Assembly (NCBI RefSeq): GCF_002979865.1
Contig: NZ_PCPZ01000004.1
Coordinates: forward strand, 248,001-312,000
Origin: Arthrobacter sp. MYb214
GTDB taxonomy: Bacteria; Actinomycetota; Actinomycetes; Actinomycetales; Micrococcaceae
Length of the DNA: 64,000 nt
Reading direction: 5' to 3'
The translations under genes and the position numbers were made by a program. Positions within the stretch are counted from its first letter, which is position 1. Each line of letters starts with the position of its first letter. This document shows positions 16,491-23,800 of this stretch, one piece after another. The notes beneath the pieces are model-generated. The model saw only the letters and a list, made by a program, of their open reading frames with translations. It had not been told where the DNA came from and did no database searches.

Positions 16491-17381
16491 TCAGGCGGTG
16501 GCGCCGGCGGTGGCCTGTGCGCCGGCCAGCAGCGTAGCCTCGTCGGCCACGGTGTTGCGCAGGATGCCCAGGCCGGTGATCTCGACCTCGACGACGTCGC
16601 CGTGGTTGATTAGGCCCTCTGGACCGTAGAACAGGCCCACTCCGCCCGGGGTGCCGGTGACGATCACGTCGCCCGGGTTCAGCTGGGTGAAGCCGGTGAC
16701 GTAGTTGATCAGGGTGGGGATGTCGAAGACCAGGTTGGATACCGGGGCGTTCTGGCGCACTTCGCCGTTTACGCGGGTTTCCAGTACGGCGGTGGTGATG
16801 TCGCCCAGATCGGCTGCGGGAACCAGGTACGGTCCGAAGCCGCCGGTGCCCGGGAAGTTCTTGCCCGGGATCCACTGGCTGGCGGCCTTCTGCCAGTCGC
16901 GCACCGAGAAGTCGTTGTAGCAGGCGTAGCCGGCGATGTGGTCCCAGGCGTCTTCCTTCTCCACGTGGAAGGCTTCCTTGGAGATGACCAGGGCCATTTC
17001 GCCCTCGTAGTCGAACTTGGTGGTGGAAGTCGGCTTGACCGCAGGAGCCAGGTGGCCCATCTGCGAGTCGGCGAAGCGGGTGAAGACGGTCGGTGCGGTC
17101 TGCCCGGTCTTGCCCGACTCTTCCTGGTGGGCCAGGTAGTTCACGCCGATGCAGATGATCTTGCCCGGGTTGGTCACCGAGGGCAGGAAGTCGATCTCGG
17201 CCTCGGCAATGGTTGGGGCGCCGGACAGGTCCAGCTGGGTGCCGAAGATGCCCTTTTCGATCGCGTCGCGGGTGTTGGCGGCCAGGTTCTTGCCGGTGGG
17301 GCCCAGGTCGTAGACGGTGCCGTCGATGGACACGCCCCAGGTTTCGGTGCCGTCAGCTGCCTTGAAGGATACGTACTGCAT
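16491..17381 (-). CDS. Fumarylacetoacetate hydrolase-family protein
   Basis: 296 residues from the ATG at 17381, with GAAAGG upstream; a longer in-frame reading extends into the dioxygenase 3' end and is unlikely. The FAH core is visible: GKIICIGVNYLAHQEES, FDYEGEMALVISKEAF (metal-binding acidic residues), and NPGDVIVTGTPGGVGLFYGP near the C-terminus. Members hydrolyse acylpyruvates or decarboxylate/hydrate ring-cleavage products. Position 20 bp after the dioxygenase indicates that it processes the ring-fission product. Alternatives within the family (2-oxohept-3-enedioate hydratase, 5-oxopent-3-ene decarboxylase) cannot be excluded. Confidence 0.87.
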   Translation of the reverse strand: MQYVSFKAADGTETWGVSIDGTVYDLGPTGKNLAANTRDAIEKGIFGTQLDLSGAPTIAEAEIDFLPSVTNPGKIICIGVNYLAHQEESGKTGQTAPTVFTRFADSQMGHLAPAVKPTSTTKFDYEGEMALVISKEAFHVEKEDAWDHIAGYACYNDFSVRDWQKAASQWIPGKNFPGTGGFGPYLVPAADLGDITTAVLETRVNGEVRQNAPVSNLVFDIPTLINYVTGFTQLNPGDVIVTGTPGGVGLFYGPEGLINHGDVVEVEITGLGILRNTVADEATLLAGAQATAGATA

Positions 17382-17401
17382 GGTGGTGCCTTTCGGGTGT
17401 T

Positions 17402-18286
17402 CTAGATGAAGGTTTTCAGTTCGGTGACAGTGGGAATGCCGAAGGTGCGGAAGTCCTCGGTGCGGCGGTTGGACCACATGTTCCACCAGTTCTCGTCTTC
17501 GCCCCAGACAATGGGATCGCGCTCATCGTCGTAGATCTGCTCCAAATCGGTGTAGAGCTCCACGACCGCGCCGGAGGTTTCCACGTAGTAGGCGGCGATA
17601 TTGTGGCCGGCGCCGTGGCGGACCGGGCCCCAGATCAGTTCGCGGCCGGCCGCGCCCAGGCGGTCGCCGAGCTTGGCGAGGTCGCCGATCGACTGGACCT
17701 GCCAGGCATGGTGGTGGAAGGTGCCCTGGCCCTTGATCAGCGCGATGCCGTGGTGATCCGGGTTGCAGCGCATGAAGTAGGCGAAGTCATCCCCGATGAC
17801 ATCCGAGAGGCGGAAGTCGAAGATCCGGCGCAAAAATTCCATCATGCCGCGCACGTCGCGCGGGTGGAAGTTGATGTGGCCGTAGCGGTCCGGGCCGAAG
17901 GAAAGCAGGCCGCGGTCGTTGTGCTGCATGCCGGTGTAGACCTCGAAGATCCAGCCTTCGGGGCCGATGAACGAGAAGCCGTCCTGAACGCCGGCGGAGA
18001 CCGGGGTTTCGGAGACGATTCTGAAGTTCTCGTTGGCTACGCGCTTGCGGATCTCGCGCAGCGCGTCGCCGTTCTGCGCGATCAGGCCCAGGGAGTGGAT
18101 GCCGTTGACTTCGGACTCGACGTAGGTCAGCTCGTGGTGCACTGAGTTCGCTGCGAGGTAGGCCTCGTTGCCGGTGCGTTCGGTGACGCGCAGGCCGAGC
18201 AGCTGCGTGGCGTCGAAGATGGATCCTTCGATGTCATTGGTCTGGATGGACACGTGGCCCATTTCCCTGATTAATCCCCAAGCCAT
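17402..18286 (-). CDS. Extradiol ring-cleavage dioxygenase (VOC, type I)
   Basis: 294 residues, two vicinal-oxygen-chelate domains. The C-terminal domain carries the 2-His-1-carboxylate site: H137 in GHINFH, a histidine in 191-193 (FHHHAWQV) and E243 in VVELYTD. It would cleave a catechol or hydroxyquinol-type ring next to the hydroxyls using Fe(II) and O2. It is the first gene of the operon dioxygenase-FAH-hydroxylase-GntR. The C-terminal WSNRRTEDFRTFGIPT tail is longer than in minimal BphC-type enzymes. The ring substrate is inferred from neighbours as the product of the class A hydroxylase. Confidence 0.85.
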   Translation of the reverse strand: MAWGLIREMGHVSIQTNDIEGSIFDATQLLGLRVTERTGNEAYLAANSVHHELTYVESEVNGIHSLGLIAQNGDALREIRKRVANENFRIVSETPVSAGVQDGFSFIGPEGWIFEVYTGMQHNDRGLLSFGPDRYGHINFHPRDVRGMMEFLRRIFDFRLSDVIGDDFAYFMRCNPDHHGIALIKGQGTFHHHAWQVQSIGDLAKLGDRLGAAGRELIWGPVRHGAGHNIAAYYVETSGAVVELYTDLEQIYDDERDPIVWGEDENWWNMWSNRRTEDFRTFGIPTVTELKTFI

Positions 18287-18321
18287 GGTGGATCCCTTCT
18301 GTAGCCGATAAAAATATTGTG

Positions 18322-18337
18322 ATCTAAATAATTAGAT
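18322..18337. promoter_or_regulatory. Palindrome upstream of the dioxygenase operon
   Basis: ATCTAA-ATAA-TTAGAT is a perfect 6-bp dyad 36 bp upstream of the dioxygenase start, in a very AT-rich promoter region; a further TTAGAT half-site follows at 18351. Spacing and position suit a GntR/FCD operator, with the operon-encoded GntR as the likely binder. Confidence 0.55.
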
Positions 18338-18433
18338 TATTTGCATTAAGTTAGATTGTCTAGTGTTTTCGGAAAAAGACTCGCGCGCCTGCCCGAGCAG
18401 ACCTGCTGGTCCGCAAGAATAGGCGCGCAAAGA

Positions 18434-19804
18434 CTAGGCCAAAACCGGTCGCCTGGTGCTGAACGGACGCTGAATTTCTCGCTTGATCAGGCCTGTTTCA
18501 TCCAGTGCTGTCAGCGATTGAGCACCCGTCTGGTGCACCGCAAGAGCGTTATTATCGCTGGTAGCTGCGGTTCCCAGGCGGATAAATGACCCTAGGGCAT
18601 CACCCAGAACCTTCGCCGTTTGCTCGAAGAGCTCATCGGCCACGCCATCGAGCATCGGGGCATCCTGCCAGCGCTCACGGTTGCCAAAGAGGAACGGCAG
18701 CTCTAAGCAGTGGGCCGAACCAGCGTGAGGCAACGGGGAGCGAACCTCGAAGCCCAGGAGCTGCACCTGGATGCCGGCAGCGGCTGCCGCATCGGCCAAT
18801 TCCACGGCATAGAGTTGAATCTGGTTCAGGCTCATCGCCCTAACCATGAGTGACTTGGCCGTTGCTTGCGGTTCTGCGGCAATCAGTGCGTCGAAGACTT
18901 CTTGCGGTTCATTGAAGTTCCCTGCAATAAACCCGCGCACACTATCGAGGGTGAATGCCTGCTCGGGGGCCATGCCAATGAAGGCACTTGCCTCATCGGC
19001 GGTGTAGGACAGCAATAGCTGCTTCACATGCAGGCGTTCGACTGCCCGCGCGGTATCAAAAAGATCCGCCGGAACGGACTCATCGGCACTCGGGTAGAGG
19101 CCCAAGCCGCGCCCGGCCCAAGCCTGGGCCAGTGCTGTGCCGGCAGCCAATAGCTGCTCGGAGCTGGCCTCGGCCAAGGCGGTGCCATTAAGCGCTTGGG
19201 CCATCACCGCATTGCGTTCCTGCGCCTGGGTTTCACCCATCGGGGGCTGGAAGGACAGCGAACCAACGTAGAGCCTGTCGAGCAGTCCACGGGCTGCCTC
19301 AAGCTGGGCCAATGCGAAGGCCCAGAAGGCACCTGCGGACTGGCCTGCCAGGGTGACTTCCTGCGGGTTGCCACCGAGCTCAGCAATATTGCGCTGTACC
19401 CATTCGAGCGCCAAGAGCAGTTCTTCGGGCGGCGTATTCCCGCCGCCCACCTGCTGGTTGTGGGCCAGCAATCCGATGCGGTAGTTGACCACGGCAACAA
19501 CGCAGTTCTGCTTCTCGGCAAAGTCCTGCGCGTCGTACCAGCGCACGGTGCCGGCGCCGGAAACGAATCCGCCGCCGGGAAGGAAAACCATCACCGGAAG
19601 CCCTTCGGCATCAGCGGGTGCGAACACCGCAACCTGGAAAGCATCCTCGGACTGGGGCAGTTCCTGCAGTGCAGGACCTAGCAACCAATCCAGGGAACCT
19701 GGGGCCTGCGGGAAAATTGCCGGCTGCGCTGCGGTGAGTCCGGTTGCTTCACTGAGCTTGCCGAAGCGCCCGGCGCTGCGCTGCGCGTAGCTGTAAACCC
19801 CCAT
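18434..19804 (-). CDS. Carboxylesterase (type B family)
   Basis: 456 residues starting at the ATG at 19804, 2 bp after the Baeyer-Villiger monooxygenase stop, so translationally coupled. The nucleophile elbow GQSAG is at 154-158 (Ser156). The oxyanion loop is PGGG (76-79) in place of HGGG. The acid lies in the TADEAS segment, and the catalytic His is in GSAHCLELPFLFG. It is shorter than animal or fungal type B enzymes but normal for bacterial ones. In context it would hydrolyse the aryl ester produced by the monooxygenase, as 4-hydroxyphenyl acetate hydrolase does in the 4-hydroxyacetophenone pathway. A longer 651-codon open frame upstream is antisense-type readthrough of the BVMO region. Confidence 0.84.
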   Translation of the reverse strand: MGVYSYAQRSAGRFGKLSEATGLTAAQPAIFPQAPGSLDWLLGPALQELPQSEDAFQVAVFAPADAEGLPVMVFLPGGGFVSGAGTVRWYDAQDFAEKQNCVVAVVNYRIGLLAHNQQVGGGNTPPEELLLALEWVQRNIAELGGNPQEVTLAGQSAGAFWAFALAQLEAARGLLDRLYVGSLSFQPPMGETQAQERNAVMAQALNGTALAEASSEQLLAAGTALAQAWAGRGLGLYPSADESVPADLFDTARAVERLHVKQLLLSYTADEASAFIGMAPEQAFTLDSVRGFIAGNFNEPQEVFDALIAAEPQATAKSLMVRAMSLNQIQLYAVELADAAAAAGIQVQLLGFEVRSPLPHAGSAHCLELPFLFGNRERWQDAPMLDGVADELFEQTAKVLGDALGSFIRLGTAATSDNNALAVHQTGAQSLTALDETGLIKREIQRPFSTRRPVLA

Positions 19805-19806
19805 GC

Positions 19807-21789
19807 CTAGCGGATTTCCGTGTACTGCGACCGGTCGACCGCGCGGGTGATGTTCCAGTACTCGACGATCGGGTAAGGCCAGATCTGCGAGACGCGGCCG
19901 AACTTGTTCTTGTACCAGGTGTGCACCTCGGGGTGGCCCCAGGCCTTCTGCGCGTTGGCGGCATCGAGATCCGCCACGAACGCATCGAGCACCTCCTGCT
20001 TCAGGTCCAGTGCCTTGATGTCCTTGTCGAGCACGATGTTCAGTGCGTCCAGGATGTAGGTCAGGCCGTACTCGATCATCGAGAACAGCGAGCCGTTGAC
20101 CACATGCCCGGTATTCGGCCCGGAAACGATGAACAGGTTCGGGAAGCCGGGCACTGTGGCCCCGGCATAGGCGGTGGCGTTGCCGCCCCAGTATTCGTGG
20201 ATGTCCTTGCCCTCGCGGCCGGTGATGCGCAGCGGCTCGAGGAACTCGGAAGCCTGGAAGCCGGTGGCGTAGATGATGACGTCCAGCTCGTGCAGGGTGC
20301 CGTCGCCATCGATGATCCCGGCCTCGGTCATTTCGCTCATGCCCGAGGTGACCAGGGTGGTCTGCGGCTTCTTCAGGCTCTTGGCCCACACGCCGTTATC
20401 GCGCAGCATGCGCTTGCCGCCCACGATGTAGTCCGGGGTGACCTTGGCCAGCAAGTCCGGGCGATCGGCGTACTGCTCCTTGAGCATCTCGGTCAGCTGT
20501 TGGCGCACGCGCTCGTTGACCGCGGACACTGAACCGTCCTTGGTCCAGTTAGGATCCGCGGCGGTGGTGTGCTGGCGGCCCTCGACGCCCAGCCAGTGCT
20601 GCCAGAAGCGCAGCCACTGGCCGTACTGCGGCAGGTGCTCGACAAGCCAGGTCACCGATTCGGGCATGTCCTCGTAGTAGAACGGGGTAGGCAGCATCCA
20701 AGGGGAGGAGCGCTGGAAGATCTTGAGCTCTTCGACCTCATCCACGATGGCTGGGACGATCTGGTAGGCGCTGGCGCCGGTGCCGATGACGGCAACCTTC
20801 TTGCCCTTCAAATCGATGCCCGGCTTCCATTCGGCCGAATGCACGTGGACGCCGGCGAACGTGTCGTGGCCCGGGGTATCGGGGAACTTCGGGCGGTCCA
20901 GCTGGCCGACGGCGGTCAGGACGGCATTGAAGCGGCGTTCCTGGACTTCGCCGCCGTCCACGATCATGGACAGCACCCAGCGTCCGTCTTCTTCATCCCA
21001 GGTAGCCGAAAGCACCTCGGTGCCCATCTGGATGTTCTGCGTGATGCCGCCGCGTTCCGCGACGTCGCGGGTGTATTTGTGGATCTCGGGGCCTTCGGAG
21101 AACTGCTGGGGCCAGTCATCGCGCTGCGCGAAGGAAAATGAATAGGCGTAGTTGGGGGTATCGAGGCGCACGCCCGGGTAGGTGTTCTTCCACCAGGTAC
21201 CGCCGACTTCGTGGCCCTTCTCGAAGACGGTGTAGTCCAGGCCGGCCTGCTTCAGCCGGTAAGCGGCGGCCATGCCGGCCACGCCCGAGCCGATGACTGC
21301 CACGGTGAAGTCGCGGGTGGGAGCAACCTGTTCCTTGGTGAAGGCCGGTGCGCCGCTCACTTCGGGAACCAATGCCATGTCGTGCTTGAGCATCTGGTGG
21401 TAATCGGTGGTGGCCTGGTTGGTGATCCAGTCCAGGATCGTGGTGGCCTGCTCGTCGTCCAGGGTCTCCACCGAGGTGATTTTTTCATCGCGGATCCGGC
21501 GCAGTGCTTGGAAGGCCAATTCGCGGGCCGCTTCCTGAGCTGCGGCGTCCATGCCACCGTGCGGCTGGCCCACGGTGTCAACCGGCGGCTGCGGTGGACG
21601 CAGCTCATCACGAAGGATCGAGTAATCGCCGGTTGCCGCGGCCAGGGCCACCATCAGTGGCGGCAGGTCGGTGCTTGCAACGATCTTGCGCAGCTGCTCG
21701 TCGCTTTCGGTGATAGCAGAGTAGTTTGCGCGCCAGTACAGGTCATCTACCTGTTTGGTGGCGGCGGTCTCGATCAGTGATTCGCTCAT
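19807..21789 (-). CDS. Baeyer-Villiger monooxygenase, HAPMO-like
   Basis: 660 residues. A helical N-terminal extension of about 150 residues precedes the first Rossmann motif (GSGVAG, 167-172). The BVMO fingerprint FxGxxxHxxxW is intact as FAGVHVHSAEW (311-321), followed by a second nucleotide motif GTGASA (336-341). The long N-terminal extension is typical of 4-hydroxyacetophenone monooxygenase rather than cyclohexanone monooxygenase. The reaction would be NADPH- and O2-dependent conversion of an aryl methyl ketone to an aryl ester. The esterase follows after 2 bp, and a GntR gene is divergent upstream. The precise ketone is inferred, not shown. Confidence 0.87.
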   Translation of the reverse strand: MSESLIETAATKQVDDLYWRANYSAITESDEQLRKIVASTDLPPLMVALAAATGDYSILRDELRPPQPPVDTVGQPHGGMDAAAQEAARELAFQALRRIRDEKITSVETLDDEQATTILDWITNQATTDYHQMLKHDMALVPEVSGAPAFTKEQVAPTRDFTVAVIGSGVAGMAAAYRLKQAGLDYTVFEKGHEVGGTWWKNTYPGVRLDTPNYAYSFSFAQRDDWPQQFSEGPEIHKYTRDVAERGGITQNIQMGTEVLSATWDEEDGRWVLSMIVDGGEVQERRFNAVLTAVGQLDRPKFPDTPGHDTFAGVHVHSAEWKPGIDLKGKKVAVIGTGASAYQIVPAIVDEVEELKIFQRSSPWMLPTPFYYEDMPESVTWLVEHLPQYGQWLRFWQHWLGVEGRQHTTAADPNWTKDGSVSAVNERVRQQLTEMLKEQYADRPDLLAKVTPDYIVGGKRMLRDNGVWAKSLKKPQTTLVTSGMSEMTEAGIIDGDGTLHELDVIIYATGFQASEFLEPLRITGREGKDIHEYWGGNATAYAGATVPGFPNLFIVSGPNTGHVVNGSLFSMIEYGLTYILDALNIVLDKDIKALDLKQEVLDAFVADLDAANAQKAWGHPEVHTWYKNKFGRVSQIWPYPIVEYWNITRAVDRSQYTEIR

Positions 21790-21849
21790 TGGTTACTCCT
21801 AGCAAGTCTTTTCGGGCCGTGCGCGACAGGGTCTGGCAGGCGCGTGATG

Positions 21850-21872
21850 TAACCAGTGTCACCTCTTGGTTA
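21850..21872. promoter_or_regulatory. Inverted repeat between BVMO and GntR genes
   Basis: TAACCA (21850-21855) and TGGTTA (21867-21872) form a dyad with 11-bp spacer in the divergent region between the BVMO (start 21789) and GntR (start 21926). It is a candidate operator for that GntR controlling the BVMO-esterase unit. Confidence 0.45.
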
Positions 21873-21925
21873 TGCATAAGTCAACTAAAAATGTATTCTT
21901 TGCCGACTTTGGTATGATTTGTGTC

Positions 21926-22636
21926 ATGGCGAAACGCACCGATTCAGAGACGATGTCAAAGCACATCCGCGACACCCTGCGCACCGATATCCTGGATGGG
22001 CGCTGGGAACCAGGTGCCCGGCTGCAGCTCACGCATCTTTCTGAGCATTACGAAACCTCCAGTACGGTCATTCGCGAAGCGTTGACCCGGCTGGTGGGGG
22101 ACAAGCTCGTCACCCTTCGCCCCAACAAGGGCTTCTTTGTCCCGGAACTGTCGTTGGCCGACTTGAGCGACATCGTGGAGATGCGCTGCGTCAACGAGCA
22201 GCTGGCAATTTCGCTGGGCTTCGAACGTGCGCCATTGGAGTGGGAGAGCGAGCTGATGGCAGCGCACCACACCCTGGAGCGCACGCCGCGCCGTTCGGAC
22301 GAAGACCCGGATAACCACACCCCGGCATGGAATCACGCGCATCAGAACTTCCATGACAAGCTCGTTGAGGCCTGTGGTGTTCCGCTGCTGACCGAGGTGA
22401 CTCGCACCCTGTCTGACCTGATCCAGCTCTATGGACGCTGGGCCGGCCCGGCCACCCGTGACGCCAAGCGGGACCTGGACAAGGAGCATCGCGATATCCT
22501 CAACGCCGCCCTGGACCGCAATGCGGAACTGGCTGGCCAGCTATTGCGCGCGCACTACGAAACCACGCTCAGTGCGGTGAAAAACGGTGGCGAGGTCGGG
22601 CTAGCCTGCTTGCCGCACGTGAAGCTGCTCAAGTAG
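21926..22636 (+). CDS. GntR/FadR-type regulator (FCD domain), paralogue of the 14.1-kb GntR
   Basis: 236 residues from the ATG at 21926. The winged helix (ILDGRWEPGARLQLTHLSEH, STVIREALTRL) and FCD domain (HQNFHDKL, EHRDILNAALDRNAE, LLRAHYE) are clear. TATGAT (21913-21918) ends 7 bp before the ATG and no Shine-Dalgarno is seen, so the message may be leaderless. It shares many segments with the GntR at 14148, and the two bracket the aromatic cluster. It is likely to regulate the divergent BVMO-esterase genes in response to an aromatic acid or ketone metabolite (inference). Confidence 0.87.
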   Translation: MAKRTDSETMSKHIRDTLRTDILDGRWEPGARLQLTHLSEHYETSSTVIREALTRLVGDKLVTLRPNKGFFVPELSLADLSDIVEMRCVNEQLAISLGFERAPLEWESELMAAHHTLERTPRRSDEDPDNHTPAWNHAHQNFHDKLVEACGVPLLTEVTRTLSDLIQLYGRWAGPATRDAKRDLDKEHRDILNAALDRNAELAGQLLRAHYETTLSAVKNGGEVGLACLPHVKLLK

Positions 22637-22829
22637 CCAGAACCTTCGTGGGCATTCCCACGCCCAGGCCCTGACCCGGATTGCTGCAGCGGGAACATCC
22701 CCGACTGGTTCCGGAGCCGGCGCAAGCGCAGTTTCCATCATGATGCTGCACGCATCCGGCCTCTCTCCCGGCAGTGTTTGGGCAACGCGGATGGCCGGCA
22801 AGCCTGTTTTGCGGCGCTATCAAGGCAAG

Positions 22830-22862
22830 AGCTGGGTCGCCGCTTTTCGCAGTGACCCAGCT
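22830..22862 (+). terminator. Hairpin between GntR and SDR remnant
   Basis: AGCTGGGTC (22830-22838) pairs with GACCCAGCT (22854-22862), giving a 9-bp stem with a 15-nt loop, about 195 bp after the GntR stop. The following TAAGAAG is only weakly T-rich. The rest of 22637-22916 holds no recognisable gene. Confidence 0.45.
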
Positions 22863-22916
22863 TAAGAAGCCAGAATGGGAGTTCAGTAGCGTGAATGCTT
22901 TCGTTCAAGGAACTGA

Positions 22917-23192
22917 TTGCGCAAGGAATTGATAGCCTGGAGTGCCTGGCCCTCGCCGGTGTACACCGATGAATACGGGCCCAAGGGCATACGCATGAAT
23001 AACGTGCTTCCCGGCTTCACCAAGGAAGACCCGAGCGCGGTCCCTGAAGCATGGGTCCAGAAGATTCCATTGCGCCGTGCTGCCAGCGCCACCGAGATTG
23101 CCAAGGCCGTGCGCTTCTTGGCCAGCGACGAGTCAAGCTACATGACCGGACAGAACGTTCGCGTTGACGGTGGTTTTGCGCGCGGTCTCTAG
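22917..23192 (+). pseudogene. C-terminal remnant of a short-chain dehydrogenase/reductase
   Basis: The open frame encodes the last third of an SDR. DEYGPKGIRMNNVLPGFT corresponds to the region after the catalytic YxxxK helix, and RAASATEIAKAVRFLASDES plus YMTGQNVRVDGGFARGL are the classic C-terminal SDR segments. The Rossmann fold (TGxxxGxG), catalytic Ser-Tyr-Lys and NAG motif are missing, and no upstream frame supplies them. The first 15-20 codons do not look like SDR. It is therefore a decayed gene. Its place between the BVMO cluster and a 4-alkylphenol-type oxidase is where a secondary-alcohol dehydrogenase would be expected. Confidence 0.75.
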
Positions 23193-23244
23193 CAGCGGCG
23201 TGGATGCGGATGCTGGCGGGAACGAAACTAGTGCCAGCAGGAGA

Positions 23245-23508
23245 TTATTTCTTTTTGCCCGATGCCAGAGCCCGCTTTTTCAGTTGGCGGCGTTCGCGTG
23301 CATCTTCGATGAATAGCTCGCATACAAGGAGAACTGCGCCAGCGCCGACCATGATGAAAAATACTCGGATGCCTTCTGCCGGTGAATCAAAGATACTGCT
23401 CAGAAGTCCTGACATCAGAGCTGTTGGCACTGCGATCAGAATCAGAACCACGATAGCGATGAGGATCGCAAATGCACGCTTGGACAGGGACTGGAAGAAG
23501 TCTTTCAC
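23245..23508 (-). CDS. Small two-span membrane protein
   Basis: 87 residues with hydrophobic helices at about 12-37 and 47-66 and a highly basic C-terminus (ARERRQLKKRALASGKKK). I recognise no family. It is convergent with the SDR remnant and downstream of nothing obvious on its own strand. The composition is normal for a real small membrane protein, but function cannot be inferred. Confidence 0.5.
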   Translation of the reverse strand: MKDFFQSLSKRAFAILIAIVVLILIAVPTALMSGLLSSIFDSPAEGIRVFFIMVGAGAVLLVCELFIEDARERRQLKKRALASGKKK

Positions 23509-23742
23509 TTAACTGCTCCTCTGGCGCTCATGCGGGATTCGTCGGTTTGCATATGCTCAATACCAGTGTGATCACGATTGCGCGTTGTGCCCGATCTTCT
23601 CCACTTTATATCAATGGTTCATTAAATCAACGCATGTAAAAAATGTAATGTGCTGTACTTTCCTAGCATCTTCCGAGCTGGCGGGGGCGTATGCCCAATT
23701 CTCTGCCGATGCTAATTCCGGGGAAGAGCCATATGAAAATCC

Positions 23743-23770
23743 CCCCCCACTGCCTATTGCGGTGAGGGGA
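23743..23770 (-). terminator. Rho-independent-type terminator of the phenol oxidase gene
   Basis: On the minus strand, CCCCTCAC pairs with GTGGGGGG (one G-T wobble) about 30 bp beyond the oxidase stop, followed by ATTTTCAT. Stem and T-rich trailer agree with intrinsic termination. Confidence 0.6.
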
Positions 23771-23800
23771 TCATGCGTGGCTCAAGGAGCGGGCTTGGGG

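Noticed and set aside
18434-20389. Extended 651-codon reading of the esterase
   Set aside because: The additional N-terminal part overlaps the Baeyer-Villiger gene in another frame and has no esterase features; the start at 19804 fits the family and is coupled to the upstream stop.
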